Both the position numbers and the translations under genes were made by a program. The notes under the pieces are model-generated. The model saw only the letters and a program-made list of their open reading frames with translations. It was not told the DNA's origin and did no database searches. 64,000 nt of DNA from Ignavibacteriales bacterium (GTDB lineage: Bacteria > Bacteroidota > Ignavibacteria > UBA10030). The stretch spans positions 1 through 64,000 of the forward strand of contig JACPSI010000073.1 in NCBI GenBank assembly GCA_016193365.1, read 5' to 3'. Positions 7,881-16,554 of the stretch are shown here, one piece after another; the stretch's first letter is position 1, and each line of letters opens with the position of its first letter.

Positions 7881-10061
7881 ATGACGTTTCTCAATCCGGT
7901 TGTGCTTTTTGGCCTCCTCGCGGCAACTATCCCCATTCTGCTCCACATCTTCAACCTTCGCAAACTCAAGACCATTGAGTTCAGCACGCTGAGTTTCCTA
8001 AAAGAGCTTCAAAAAACGAAGATCCGTCGTCTGAAGATCCGTCAAATTCTTCTTCTGATTCTTCGTACGCTGCTTGTCATTTTGCTCGTTACTGGTTTTT
8101 CGCGGCCGACGTTGAAAGGAAGTTTCTCGGAGAGTTTTGGAACACAGACAAAGACGACTGTCGCGTTCATCATTGATGACTCATACAGCATGACGGGTGC
8201 CGACGACCAAGGCGAGTTTCTCAGGCAGGCAAAAGAAGTGGCAAACAACACAGTGGATCTGTTAACGGACGGCGACGAGGTATTCCTCCTGAGGCTTTCG
8301 GAGGCGCGTGGCGAGCCCTCCGAGGATCAGCGAGTCTCTCTGCGGAGTTTTGCCTCGTTACGGGCAGCCATAGCTGAGGTGCGGCCGTCCTTCATCCACC
8401 GCAAACTGGAAGACGCACTGCGAACGGCTGCGCCATTGCTCTCCGCGTCGTCAAATTTCAATAAGGAGATTTACTTTTTCTCCGACTTCCAGTCGGGACT
8501 TCTTCGGAGCAATTCGCGGGAAAGTTCAATTTCAGGACGCCTTTTTCCGCCCGAAGCCCGTTTCTTTCTTGTGCCTTTGGGAAATCGCCAGCTGAGAAAT
8601 ACTTCCGTCGATGCTGTGACAATTCCAAACGTCATTTTCGAGCCAAACAGACCCTTTACGGTGACAGCGAAAGTGACGAACCATCGCGAGAAAGAAATTG
8701 CAAACGCCCTTGTCAGCGTCTTTGCGGGCGGAACACGGGTGGCTCAGAAAGGCGCCTCAATCCCGGGCCTGGGCTCGGCTGATGTATCCCTCTCGGTCGT
8801 TCCAAAGTCTTCGGGATTCATTGAAGGAGTTGTCGCGCTCGAAAGCGACGACCTGGAATTCGACAATTCAAGGTATTTCATCCTTGCCATTCCGAGGGAG
8901 CTTCGGGTGTTGCTTGTGGGCAATCCAGCCGACCTTCGCTACATCAAAATCGCACTCGCAACCAGAACGACATCCGACTCCTCCTTATTGAGGATCTCCG
9001 AATCTTCTCTGGAAAGAGTTTCCATTAATCAAATCTCGGCAGCGGATGTCGTTGTGCTTTCCAACGTGAAAGAATTGTCGGCGACGCAGGTTGACCGCCT
9101 GAGGTCGTTTGTTGTTGAGGGAGGTGGGCTGGTCATTTTTCCGGGTGTTGCCACTACTCAACAGAACTTCAACGCAACCTTCGCCGGCACTTTGCGATTG
9201 CCAAGCCTCGTGGCGATTGAAGGTATTCAGCAGATTACATCACGGTCATTTTTAGAATTCGAGAAGGCGGATTTGCGCCACCCTCTGTTTGCAGGCATGT
9301 TTGAGGAAGAAGATGGATCGAGAACAACACGCAACGTAAAGCAGTCCAAGACAATCGAATCCGCCAGAGTCAAGGCCTTCGCCCGGTATCTCGTCAACCC
9401 GCAATCGTTGCCCCTGATCACCCTTTCCAACGGCGCGCCCTTTCTTCTTGAGCAGCGCGTTGGTGAAGGCCGGGTACTGTTATTCAGTGTGGCGGCAAAT
9501 CTCGAATGGTCCGACTTTCCCGTGAAAGGGCTTTTTGTCCCTTTGCTGCATCGTGCGCTCTCCTACCTCACCCAGGATCAATCGAGCATGGAAGTTCATC
9601 TGGTGGGGGACGAAGTTCGCGTGAAAAATATTCGAAGTACCGCCGCAGTGTTTACCGTTCAAGATCCCCGCAGGAACGAATTCTCCCTGCGACCGACTGT
9701 CCGGGGAGCGGAAAAAGCGTTGCGTGTTGCCGAGACATCTCTTCCGGGCGTGTATGCCGTCAAATCGGGGGGGGACGTTGTGGGAAAATTTGCTGTCAAC
9801 GTGAACCCCGATGAATCCCAGACAGAGAAAGCCGACGAAAAAGCCCTTCTGACATTGCTGGCCCGTGCGGGCGTGGAACCGTCATCCGTGTTCACGGTTC
9901 AATCTCGTGCGGAGCTTCCTCGTGTCGTGGCCGAATCCAGATTTGGCGTTGAGCTCTGGAAACATTTTCTGCTTGCCGCACTCGTCGTCGGCATCATCGA
10001 AATGTTTGTCGCAAAGGACAGGAAAGAACTAACCGAATTCACGCCGGAAAGGGCACCATGA
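7881..10061 (+). CDS. BatA-type membrane protein with von Willebrand factor A domain
   Basis: A 726-residue protein. The N-terminus (1-75) is the two-helix BatA domain, with FLNPVVLFGLLAATIPILLH, the RKLKTIEFSTLSFLK strand and a second helix. A VWA domain follows with the MIDAS motif D99-x-S101-x-S103 inside IIDDSYSM. The middle part resembles CARDB-like and glutamine-amidotransferase-like folds found in such proteins, and a single membrane helix lies near the C-terminus (LLAALVVGIIEMFVA). Bat proteins of this phylum are linked to envelope stress and to MoxR ATPases, but no MoxR or other Bat gene is nearby. Its stop overlaps the hflX start (ATGA), implying translational coupling. Confidence 0.85.
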   Translation: MTFLNPVVLFGLLAATIPILLHIFNLRKLKTIEFSTLSFLKELQKTKIRRLKIRQILLLILRTLLVILLVTGFSRPTLKGSFSESFGTQTKTTVAFIIDDSYSMTGADDQGEFLRQAKEVANNTVDLLTDGDEVFLLRLSEARGEPSEDQRVSLRSFASLRAAIAEVRPSFIHRKLEDALRTAAPLLSASSNFNKEIYFFSDFQSGLLRSNSRESSISGRLFPPEARFFLVPLGNRQLRNTSVDAVTIPNVIFEPNRPFTVTAKVTNHREKEIANALVSVFAGGTRVAQKGASIPGLGSADVSLSVVPKSSGFIEGVVALESDDLEFDNSRYFILAIPRELRVLLVGNPADLRYIKIALATRTTSDSSLLRISESSLERVSINQISAADVVVLSNVKELSATQVDRLRSFVVEGGGLVIFPGVATTQQNFNATFAGTLRLPSLVAIEGIQQITSRSFLEFEKADLRHPLFAGMFEEEDGSRTTRNVKQSKTIESARVKAFARYLVNPQSLPLITLSNGAPFLLEQRVGEGRVLLFSVAANLEWSDFPVKGLFVPLLHRALSYLTQDQSSMEVHLVGDEVRVKNIRSTAAVFTVQDPRRNEFSLRPTVRGAEKALRVAETSLPGVYAVKSGGDVVGKFAVNVNPDESQTEKADEKALLTLLARAGVEPSSVFTVQSRAELPRVVAESRFGVELWKHFLLAALVVGIIEMFVAKDRKELTEFTPERAP

Positions 10062-11347
10062 TCGACCTTTCTTCAGCTGGAAAAGAATCGTGTCTTCTCG
10101 TTGGGGTTTCTACTCGCGCCACGGGGAAACTTCATACCGAAGAGTCGTTGGATGAGCTGGCACTTCTCGCCGACACAGCCGGCGCAGAAGTCGTCGCCCG
10201 CGTCACGCAGGATCGCGATCATTTTGAAGCGGCCACGTTTATTGGTAAGGGAAAAGTTGAAGAACTGAGCTATCTCGTGAAGGAGAAGAAGATTCATCTG
10301 GTCATATTTGACGACGACCTTTCGGCCGTTCAGGTAAGGAACCTCGAACGTACCCTCGAATGCAAGGTTCTCGACCGCAGCGCACTTATACTCGACATCT
10401 TTGCCTCTCGTGCAAAGTCAAATGAAGCGAAGACACAGGTTGAGCTCGCGCAACTTCAGTATCTGCTGCCGCGCCTAACGAGGCAGTGGACGCACCTTTC
10501 AAAGCAATACGGGGGCATCGGCACAAAGGGGCCTGGCGAAACGCAGATCGAAACAGACCGACGCATGATCAAAACGCGCATTGGCCACCTGAAGGAAAAA
10601 ATTGAACGCATCGGCAGGCAGCGCATTACACAACGCAAGGGCCGGCGAAAGCATACGCGGGGAGCCATGGTGGGCTACACGAATGCGGGCAAATCGACAT
10701 TGCTGAACCTTCTTTCAGGGTCTGATGTGTTCGTGGAGAACCGCCTTTTTGCTACGTTGGACCCAACAACCCGGCTCGTACCGCTCACTGCCGGCCAGGA
10801 TATCCTCATTACTGATACGGTCGGATTCATTCGCAAGCTTCCTCATCATTTGATTGCATCCTTCAAGAGCACTCTGGAAGAAATTACCGAGGCCGACTTC
10901 CTCATGCACCTCGTCGATGTGTCGAGCAAGCACATTGAGGATCAGGTTCGCGTCGTCCGGGAGACGCTCGAGGACCTTCGCGGGAGCGAGAAGCCCACAC
11001 TCATGGTCTTCAACAAGGTCGACCTATTAACTGACAGAAGTATCATCGCTGAACTTGCGAAAACACATCCCCATGCCGTTTTCATATCGGCCACACGCGG
11101 CATTAATATTCTCGGCCTGAAAGAAAGCATTGCGAGGCTTCTCCGTGATGAGTTTGTTGAAAACGACGTGAGAATTTCCCAGCAACATCAGAAGCTTATA
11201 TCTCAATTATATGAGGTAGGCGAGGTTCTGGAAGTCCAGTACGAAAATAACTCCGTTCTGTTGAAAATCAGACTCCCGAAGAAAGACACCGACCGAATTA
11301 TGCGGCTGGTGAAAGACGCGAAGGATGGCGTACAGGAACTTCCGTGA
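10058..11347 (+). CDS. hflX: GTPase HflX
   Basis: A ribosome-associated GTPase that splits or rescues stalled ribosomes. Its 429 residues contain the HflX N-terminal domain, the glycine-rich linker GGIGTKGPGETQIETDRR that is diagnostic of the family, and a G domain with G1 GYTNAGKSTLLN, G3 DTVGF and G4 NKVD. The C-terminal tail is shortened or variable, as is common. The ATG overlaps the stop of the BatA gene by four bases, so expression probably depends on it. It converges with the lipoprotein gene 7 bases downstream. Confidence 0.95.
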   Translation: MIDLSSAGKESCLLVGVSTRATGKLHTEESLDELALLADTAGAEVVARVTQDRDHFEAATFIGKGKVEELSYLVKEKKIHLVIFDDDLSAVQVRNLERTLECKVLDRSALILDIFASRAKSNEAKTQVELAQLQYLLPRLTRQWTHLSKQYGGIGTKGPGETQIETDRRMIKTRIGHLKEKIERIGRQRITQRKGRRKHTRGAMVGYTNAGKSTLLNLLSGSDVFVENRLFATLDPTTRLVPLTAGQDILITDTVGFIRKLPHHLIASFKSTLEEITEADFLMHLVDVSSKHIEDQVRVVRETLEDLRGSEKPTLMVFNKVDLLTDRSIIAELAKTHPHAVFISATRGINILGLKESIARLLRDEFVENDVRISQQHQKLISQLYEVGEVLEVQYENNSVLLKIRLPKKDTDRIMRLVKDAKDGVQELP

Positions 11348-11354
11348 TTTCTGA

Positions 11355-11876
11355 CTACGAGGGAAACTTCGGGTTAACGGGAACGAGCGTGAGGACAATG
11401 TTCGAAAGGAGAGCTTTCCCCATGCGGAGTTTCATTATCTCGATGACGACCCGCTCACCGGCAATCTTGCGCCATGGGTCCTCCACAACTTCCGTGTCAG
11501 ACCCGTCGATGGTGACCGTGTACTCCTCCCCCGGCGCAATTCTCACAAAAGGCAGCGGCAGCGATTTTCCACTGTACTGATACCGAACGTTTTCCGAAGT
11601 TCCTCTGACGTATGCCTGGCCTAGGTCGAGTGTATCCCTCCCACGGTTCTGAAATGTGATCTCAACGTGCGAACTTATCCTCTCTCCAACTTTGTAGGAC
11701 GACCGAACTATCACGTTGAACTTTTTCACGTCATCGCGGTAAGTGTACGTTTGACAATTGCAGCCTTCGTTCGTAACCAGATAAGGGTAGGATGGACTGC
11801 AGCCCGAGAGGCCGAATAAAAGAAAAGCTACACACACTGCACCTGCTTGCCGCAACTTTTTCCTCCTGAACCTCAT
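11355..11876 (-). CDS. Putative lipoprotein (173 aa), unknown function
   Basis: The N-terminus has a basic stretch, a hydrophobic helix and the lipobox LSGC with Cys26, so it should be a lipid-anchored envelope protein. The rest is beta-rich (TLDLGQAYVRGTSENVRY, EEYTVTIDGSDTEVVE) and resembles an immunoglobulin-like or CARDB-like sandwich. A second pair of cysteines (GCNCQTY) follows shortly after the anchor. I do not recognise a named family. Its start overlaps the stop of the upstream hydrolase gene by four bases, so the two are coupled. Confidence 0.75.
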   Translation of the reverse strand: MRFRRKKLRQAGAVCVAFLLFGLSGCSPSYPYLVTNEGCNCQTYTYRDDVKKFNVIVRSSYKVGERISSHVEITFQNRGRDTLDLGQAYVRGTSENVRYQYSGKSLPLPFVRIAPGEEYTVTIDGSDTEVVEDPWRKIAGERVVIEIMKLRMGKALLSNIVLTLVPVNPKFPS

Positions 11877-12496
11877 TTCTCCGGACTCTTGATGATCGTT
11901 TCTCCCTTAAACGCCTTTTGTGCCTCCGATGCGTCCTTGTTCGTTCCGACGATATCACCCCAGTGCATGGGTATGAGAGCTTGCGGCTTAAACGTGTTTG
12001 CAGCGTCGGCGGCCTCTTTGCCTGTCATCGTGTAGGTTCCACCGCAAGGCAAAAGCGCAAAATCTGCGACCACAGTCCTCATTTCCGGGGTAAAATCCGT
12101 ATCTCCGCTATGATAAATCCGTTGTCCGGTAGAAAGCGTCAGAATATATCCCACCCAGTTGCTGTGCTTCGGATGAAATTGCTTTCCCAGATTGTACGCA
12201 TGGACGGTTCTTACTTTTAGTTCACCAAGATTGTAGGATTGGCCCGGCAACACGGAGATGACATTCCCGTCAAGCTGAAAGGCAACATCCTTGGGTGCAA
12301 AAAATGTCGTCCCCTTATTTCTTATTCTCGCGATGTCTTCGGGGGAAAAGTGGTCGTAATGGGCGTGAGTAATGAAAACAACGTCTGCTTTGGGGGATGT
12401 GCCGGGGAGCTTCCACGGGTCGATGTAAATCTGCGTTGCTCCATCTTCGATGCGGAATGAAGCATGTCCCAACCAATGAATATGCTGGTGATTCAT
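11873..12496 (-). CDS. Metallo-beta-lactamase-fold metal-dependent hydrolase (UPF0173-like)
   Basis: A 207-residue protein with the metal motif HAHYDHF (HxHxDH) and later ligand regions IYHSGDTDF and IPMHWGD. These fit the L-ascorbate-lactonase-like/UPF0173 branch of the metallo-beta-lactamase superfamily. An in-frame TTG at 12511 would add five residues, but the strong Shine-Dalgarno AGGAGGG lies inside that extension and five bases before ATG 12496, so 12496 is the better start. The substrate is unknown. It lies downstream of adenosine deaminase on the same strand. Confidence 0.88.
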   Translation of the reverse strand: MNHQHIHWLGHASFRIEDGATQIYIDPWKLPGTSPKADVVFITHAHYDHFSPEDIARIRNKGTTFFAPKDVAFQLDGNVISVLPGQSYNLGELKVRTVHAYNLGKQFHPKHSNWVGYILTLSTGQRIYHSGDTDFTPEMRTVVADFALLPCGGTYTMTGKEAADAANTFKPQALIPMHWGDIVGTNKDASEAQKAFKGETIIKSPEK

Positions 12497-12520
12497 AGTC
12501 CCTCCTCTCAAGGCTTCGTT

Positions 12521-13615
12521 TTACTTCTTTTCTTTTTTCAGTTTCTCCCTTGCCCTGGCAAAACCCGGCTTCAAAACATCATAGATGATAGCAATCCGTT
12601 GTTTGTACGGGATGAATGCGCTCTTCATCGAGTTAATGGTGAGTTTTTCAAGGTCCTCGATTCTCAAGCCAAACGTATCAGCTGCCGTTTGGAATTCGTC
12701 CGTGAGCGTAATATTGCTCATCAAGCGGTCGTCTGTATTTAGACTCAAACGGAATTTGTACCTGTAATACATTGCAAACGGATGTTCCGCCAGGCTCTTC
12801 ACAGCGCCCGTGTGCACATTGCTGGTGAGGCAGATCTCCAGCGGTATGCGTTTATCGAGAACGTATTGCGCCAGAGTACCCATGCTCAGCAATTCGCCGT
12901 CCTTGATGCGCATGTCCTCGATCAATCTGGTAGCGTGCCCTATTCTATGCGCCCCGCACCATTGTATTGCCTGCCAGATAGATTCCTTTCCAAAAGCCTC
13001 GCCGGCATGAACAGTAATATTGAAGTTCTCACGTTGAATATAGTGAAACGCGTCGACATGCTTTTTTGGCGGAAAGCCCCCTTCTTCACCTGCGAGGTCA
13101 AATCCGACAACTCCGTGAGCGCGGTAATCGACGGCGAGTTCGGCGATTTCCTGAGAAAGCGCCGGATCCATATTTCTCATAGCGCAGAGGATCAGGCCGT
13201 ATTGAACGCCGAAATCCTTCTTCCCTTTTTCCAGCCCTTTCAGCACCGACTTCACGACCGTCTCCAGGTGCAATCCTTTGGATGTGTGGAAAATCGGCGC
13301 GAACCTCGTTTCCACATACACAACACCGTCGCTCTTCATGTCTTCCAGCATCTCGTAGGCAACCCGCTCAAGAGACTCCTCCGTTTGCATGACGCCGCAC
13401 GTGTGCTCGAACCCTTCAAGGAACAACGGCAAGCTCCCTCTCGTGGCTCCGCGATGAAACCATTTCGCAAGGTCGCCGGGATCCGTTGTGGGAAGCTTCT
13501 TATAGCCGGCGTCCTTCGCCAATTCAATCACCGTTTGTGGCCGGAGTCCGCCGTCGAGATGATCGTGGAGCAAAACTTTTGGCAAAATTCTGAGAAAATC
13601 TTTTTTCAGCTTCAT
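12521..13615 (-). CDS. add: Adenosine deaminase
   Basis: Hydrolyses adenosine (or deoxyadenosine, or a modified form) to inosine and ammonia. The 364 residues carry the metal ligands H17 and H19 (LLHDHLDGG), the catalytic VHAGE, the IGHATRL ligand His and the late SLNTDDR Asp pair. Adenine deaminase-type relatives share these motifs, so strict substrate choice is inferred. It lies between hutH and the hydrolase gene with small gaps. Together with the adenosine-specific kinase at 18.5 kb and AhcY at 56.4 kb, which produces adenosine, the window covers several routes of adenosine handling. Confidence 0.92.
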   Translation of the reverse strand: MKLKKDFLRILPKVLLHDHLDGGLRPQTVIELAKDAGYKKLPTTDPGDLAKWFHRGATRGSLPLFLEGFEHTCGVMQTEESLERVAYEMLEDMKSDGVVYVETRFAPIFHTSKGLHLETVVKSVLKGLEKGKKDFGVQYGLILCAMRNMDPALSQEIAELAVDYRAHGVVGFDLAGEEGGFPPKKHVDAFHYIQRENFNITVHAGEAFGKESIWQAIQWCGAHRIGHATRLIEDMRIKDGELLSMGTLAQYVLDKRIPLEICLTSNVHTGAVKSLAEHPFAMYYRYKFRLSLNTDDRLMSNITLTDEFQTAADTFGLRIEDLEKLTINSMKSAFIPYKQRIAIIYDVLKPGFARAREKLKKEKK

Positions 13616-13643
13616 CGAGGTTTGTGTTCCTGATTTTACTATT

Positions 13644-15224
13644 TCAATCCAGTGGGCCGATGCTTTTCTCGGTTGCTCGCAGAACGCTCCCGTCGTGGAC
13701 TAATTCAACTGCTTTCTGGATATCATCATAAAGAATTCGATCCCGGTCGAGATGAGCAATCTTTTTGCGAACCGCGGCAAACGCGGCTTCAACACCTTTT
13801 CCGGATTTCATCGGACGGTCCGAGTTCATGCGTCTCGCAAAATCCAGTCCTTGAGAGGCACACATCAACTCGATCGCCAGCACAGTCTGCGCATTCTGAA
13901 GCACTTTCCATGCTTTCTGTGCGCTGATGGATCCCATGCTGTTATGGTCTTCCTGATTCGCCGATGTTGGAATGGAATCGACACTCGCTGGATGACATAA
14001 CACTTTGTTTTCGGAGACTATCGATGCCGCCGTGTATTGAGCGATCATCAGGCCGGAGTTGAGGCCTCCTTGTGTGGTGAGGAATTTCGGCAAGCCGCTG
14101 AGCAACCCGTTGACGAGCCTTTCTATGCGCCGTTCCGAGATATTGGCCAATTCAGACATTGCAATGGCCAGAAAATCCATAGCCAGCGCCATCGGCTGGC
14201 CGTGAAAATTCCCTCCTTCGAGATGCATACCCTGGTCCGGGAAGATCAACGGATTATCGTTTGCAGAGTTTATTTCAATGGCGACTTTATCGTAAACATA
14301 TTCAACTGCATCCCGTGATGCTCCATGCACTTGAGGTATGCAACGAAGAGAATAAGCATCCTGCACTCTTGGATCACCGTATCTATGGGATTCACGAATC
14401 TCGCTTTTGTGCATCAACCTTCGGAGGTTCTTTGCTGAGGCGCTCTGGCCTTTATACGGACGAAGCCTCTGGATACGATCGTCAAACGGCGTGTCGCTCC
14501 CACGCAGTGCCTCGACACTCATGCTTCCGGCAATATCCGCGATTTTGCACAATTCCGCAGCCTGTTCAGCAGCCAATGCCGCGTAGGCCGTCATCATTTG
14601 CGTGCCGTTGATGAGCGCGAGTCCTTCTTTGGCCGAGAGGCGCACGGGTTTAAGATTCGCTTTCCGCAGGGCAACTTCGGAAGGTAGAAATTTTCTTTGT
14701 TCAGAACCGTCTCTCCGGTTTTTTCCGTTCCCCCATACCTTTCCTTTTCCCATCATCGACAGGACGAGATGAGCCAGTTGAACGAGGTCTCCGCTTGCCC
14801 CAACGGAGCCTTGCGATGGTATAATAGGAATGATGCTTTTATTTAACATCTTCAGCAGAAGCTCGAGCGTTTCCAGCCTGATCCCGGAGTGGCCTTTCGC
14901 AAGAGCGTTGACCCTCAGGGCCATCATTGCTTTCACAACTTCAACGGGCAGAGAATCTCCCGCCCCCGCCGCGTGCGAGAGAATGAGGTTGTGTTGAAGT
15001 TCCTCAAGATTTTGACGGTCGATCAGAACGGTACTGAACTCTCCGAAGCCCGTTGTTACGCCGTAGATGGTCTCACCGTTTTTTATCCATTGTTCGACCT
15101 GGCGACGCGCGGCATTGACCCTTCCCGCTGCTTCCTTTGAAAGCGTCACGGATACGCTGTCATAAGCGATGTGCGAGAGATCGGCTACGGTGAGTGAATT
15201 CCCGTCAAGGATGATGGTGTTCAT
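13644..15224 (-). CDS. hutH: Histidine ammonia-lyase
   Basis: First step of histidine breakdown: removes ammonia to give urocanate. The start chosen is ATG 15224. The longer reading frame adds 29 unlike residues and would include a predicted promoter. From this start the MIO-forming triad is A143-S144-G145 (GSVGASGDL), the canonical position. The SHAAG motif at 83-87 carries the His that marks HAL rather than tyrosine or phenylalanine ammonia-lyase. A short insertion around GKNRRDGSEQRKF precedes the ALINGTQ segment. At 526 residues it is slightly longer than typical HAL. It is divergent from the signalling/hut gene run and leads adenosine deaminase. Confidence 0.95.
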   Translation of the reverse strand: MNTIILDGNSLTVADLSHIAYDSVSVTLSKEAAGRVNAARRQVEQWIKNGETIYGVTTGFGEFSTVLIDRQNLEELQHNLILSHAAGAGDSLPVEVVKAMMALRVNALAKGHSGIRLETLELLLKMLNKSIIPIIPSQGSVGASGDLVQLAHLVLSMMGKGKVWGNGKNRRDGSEQRKFLPSEVALRKANLKPVRLSAKEGLALINGTQMMTAYAALAAEQAAELCKIADIAGSMSVEALRGSDTPFDDRIQRLRPYKGQSASAKNLRRLMHKSEIRESHRYGDPRVQDAYSLRCIPQVHGASRDAVEYVYDKVAIEINSANDNPLIFPDQGMHLEGGNFHGQPMALAMDFLAIAMSELANISERRIERLVNGLLSGLPKFLTTQGGLNSGLMIAQYTAASIVSENKVLCHPASVDSIPTSANQEDHNSMGSISAQKAWKVLQNAQTVLAIELMCASQGLDFARRMNSDRPMKSGKGVEAAFAAVRKKIAHLDRDRILYDDIQKAVELVHDGSVLRATEKSIGPLD

Positions 15225-15248
15225 CAAGGGATCATTCGGGGGAAATGT

Positions 15249-15261
15249 GAGACGTCGTCTC
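15249..15261. promoter_or_regulatory. Perfect 13-base palindrome over the predicted hutH transcription start
   Basis: GAGACG-T-CGTCTC is a perfect inverted repeat. It sits just downstream of the predicted hutH -10 and 25 bases before the hutH start codon, where a repressor would block initiation. The cognate regulator is not known. Confidence 0.5.
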
Positions 15262-15263
15262 CC

Positions 15264-15292
15264 AATGTAGCAGAGGGTTGCATGAAATTCAA
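15264..15292 (-). promoter_or_regulatory. Predicted sigma-70 promoter for hutH
   Basis: Read on the minus strand, TTGAAT (15292-15287) and TACATT (15269-15264) are separated by 17 bases. The start site would be near 15256 and the leader about 30 bases. Prediction by consensus only. Confidence 0.5.
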
Positions 15293-15303
15293 TAAAAGAA
15301 CCA

Positions 15304-15320
15304 TGTGACATTACGTCACA
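15304..15320. promoter_or_regulatory. 17-base palindromic operator (TGTGAC-N5-GTCACA)
   Basis: TGTGAC at 15304-15309 and GTCACA at 15315-15320 form perfect 6-base arms. The half sites resemble Crp/Fnr-type sites but the TGTGA-to-TCACA spacing is 7 rather than 6. The site lies between two divergent promoters, centred about 50-56 bases upstream of each predicted start, a position suited to dual control. A Crp/Fnr protein is encoded at 41.6 kb. Confidence 0.55.
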
Positions 15321-15326
15321 ATGCGA

Positions 15327-15355
15327 TTGACTTTTCAGCCGATTCTCGTTATCAT
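15327..15355 (+). promoter_or_regulatory. Predicted sigma-70 promoter for the signalling/hut gene run
   Basis: TTGACT (15327-15332), a 17-base spacer and TATCAT (15350-15355) each match consensus at five of six bases. The start site would be near 15362, giving a leader of about 63 bases before the REC-kinase gene. Confidence 0.6.
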
Positions 15356-15424
15356 CTTTGCGAACATTTGGGGCGGCATACCCTCGCCTTCTTCCCGACT
15401 CCCATGGTTCCCACTCACTAACCT

Positions 15425-16534
15425 ATGGCCGACGAAAAAATCAAAGTCCTCGTTGCAGACGACGAAGACCCTCTCCGCATGACCATTACTGCCTGGCTCT
15501 CCGACGAGGGTTTTGACGTCGATCAGGCACCCGACGGCCTGGAAGCCATCAAGAAGGTCCAGGGCGTGGATTTTGACATCGCCATTCTCGACATCAAAAT
15601 GCCAGGGGCGAATGGGCTTGAAGTCCTTCGGTATATCAAGAAGAACTCCAATGCCACCGAAGTCGTCATGGTAACAGGAATGAGCGATGTGAGCATGGCC
15701 GTGGAGGCAATGAAGCTTGGCGCTCGTGAATATCTTACCAAGCCCATAGACATGGATCAGCTCGTTCCGCAGCTGCGTTCGCTGCTTCGAAAACGTGATG
15801 CTGAAGAACGAATCCGAAAGCTTCAAGCTGAACATACCTCGCGGCTGCTCTACGATCTCCACAACCCTATCGCCGGTTTGAAGCAGAGTATCGGATATCT
15901 TCTCAAGGGAATGGCGGGCCCGGTCGGCGACCACCAGAAGGAACTTCTGGGCTACATGACAGCTTCCATCGACAAAGTCATCCTGCTCCTCAACGACATG
16001 ATGGATCTGACCAAGCTGGAAGGCGGTCGCGTTCGTCTGAATAAAGGCATCGGCAACGTTGCAGACACCGTTTCAAAAATTGCCCAGGAATTTCGTGTCC
16101 CAATACAATCCACGAAGATTACGCTCGATTTCCATACAGAACCGGACCTTCCGCCAATTGAATTTGACTCCGAGAAGATCGCGCAAGTCCTTCAAAACTT
16201 CATCAGCAACGCTATCAAGTATACACCCGAACAGGGAGCAATCGTCGTCCAGGTAAGGAAGGTTTCGCTGGTTGCAGAAGAGGGTCAGCCGCCCGCAGAA
16301 TACATTATGGTTTCCGTCTTCAACAGCGGCAGCGGTATTCCCAAAGAGCAACTCCCGCTGATCTTCGATAGGTATCGTGACCTTGTGGCCAGTAAATCGG
16401 ACGACAAGAAACGTTCCACCGGTCTTGGCCTCGTTATTTGTCAGCGAATTGTCGAAGCCCACAACGGCAAGATCTGGGTTGAATCCGAACCTGGCAAAGG
16501 CGCCACCTTCTACTTCGCCCTGCCAATCCGCTAA
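15425..16534 (+). CDS. Hybrid response regulator - histidine kinase (REC first)
   Basis: A 369-residue soluble protein. The N-terminal receiver domain (1-120) has the acidic pair DDE (12-14), phosphoacceptor D56 in ILDIKMPG, T84 and K106. A short helical link leads to a dimerisation helix with H146 in LLYDLHNPIAGLKQ. The HATPase domain (about 230-369) has N-box FISNAIKYTP, a glycine-rich region, GLGLVICQRIV and a final GKGATFYFALP. There is no sensor or membrane segment, so its input probably comes through phosphorylation of the receiver or through protein contacts. It lies 20 bases upstream of an NtrC-type regulator, its likely partner. Confidence 0.9.
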   Translation: MADEKIKVLVADDEDPLRMTITAWLSDEGFDVDQAPDGLEAIKKVQGVDFDIAILDIKMPGANGLEVLRYIKKNSNATEVVMVTGMSDVSMAVEAMKLGAREYLTKPIDMDQLVPQLRSLLRKRDAEERIRKLQAEHTSRLLYDLHNPIAGLKQSIGYLLKGMAGPVGDHQKELLGYMTASIDKVILLLNDMMDLTKLEGGRVRLNKGIGNVADTVSKIAQEFRVPIQSTKITLDFHTEPDLPPIEFDSEKIAQVLQNFISNAIKYTPEQGAIVVQVRKVSLVAEEGQPPAEYIMVSVFNSGSGIPKEQLPLIFDRYRDLVASKSDDKKRSTGLGLVICQRIVEAHNGKIWVESEPGKGATFYFALPIR

Positions 16535-16549
16535 CCTCCTTCGGAGGAG
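16535..16549 (+). promoter_or_regulatory. Small hairpin overlapping the Shine-Dalgarno of the NtrC-type gene
   Basis: CCTCC (16535-16539) can pair with GGAGG (16543-16547) around TTC, and alternatively CTCCT with AGGAG around TCGG. The right arm is the only good Shine-Dalgarno for the TTG start at 16555, so folding would hide it and limit translation unless ribosomes come through from the upstream gene. Confidence 0.45.
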
Positions 16550-16554
16550 CTGTT

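Noticed and set aside
12521-13633. Long plus-strand frame opposite adenosine deaminase
   Set aside because: It is antisense to a well-conserved enzyme gene, has no recognisable domain or ribosome site, and reflects codon bias of the true gene.
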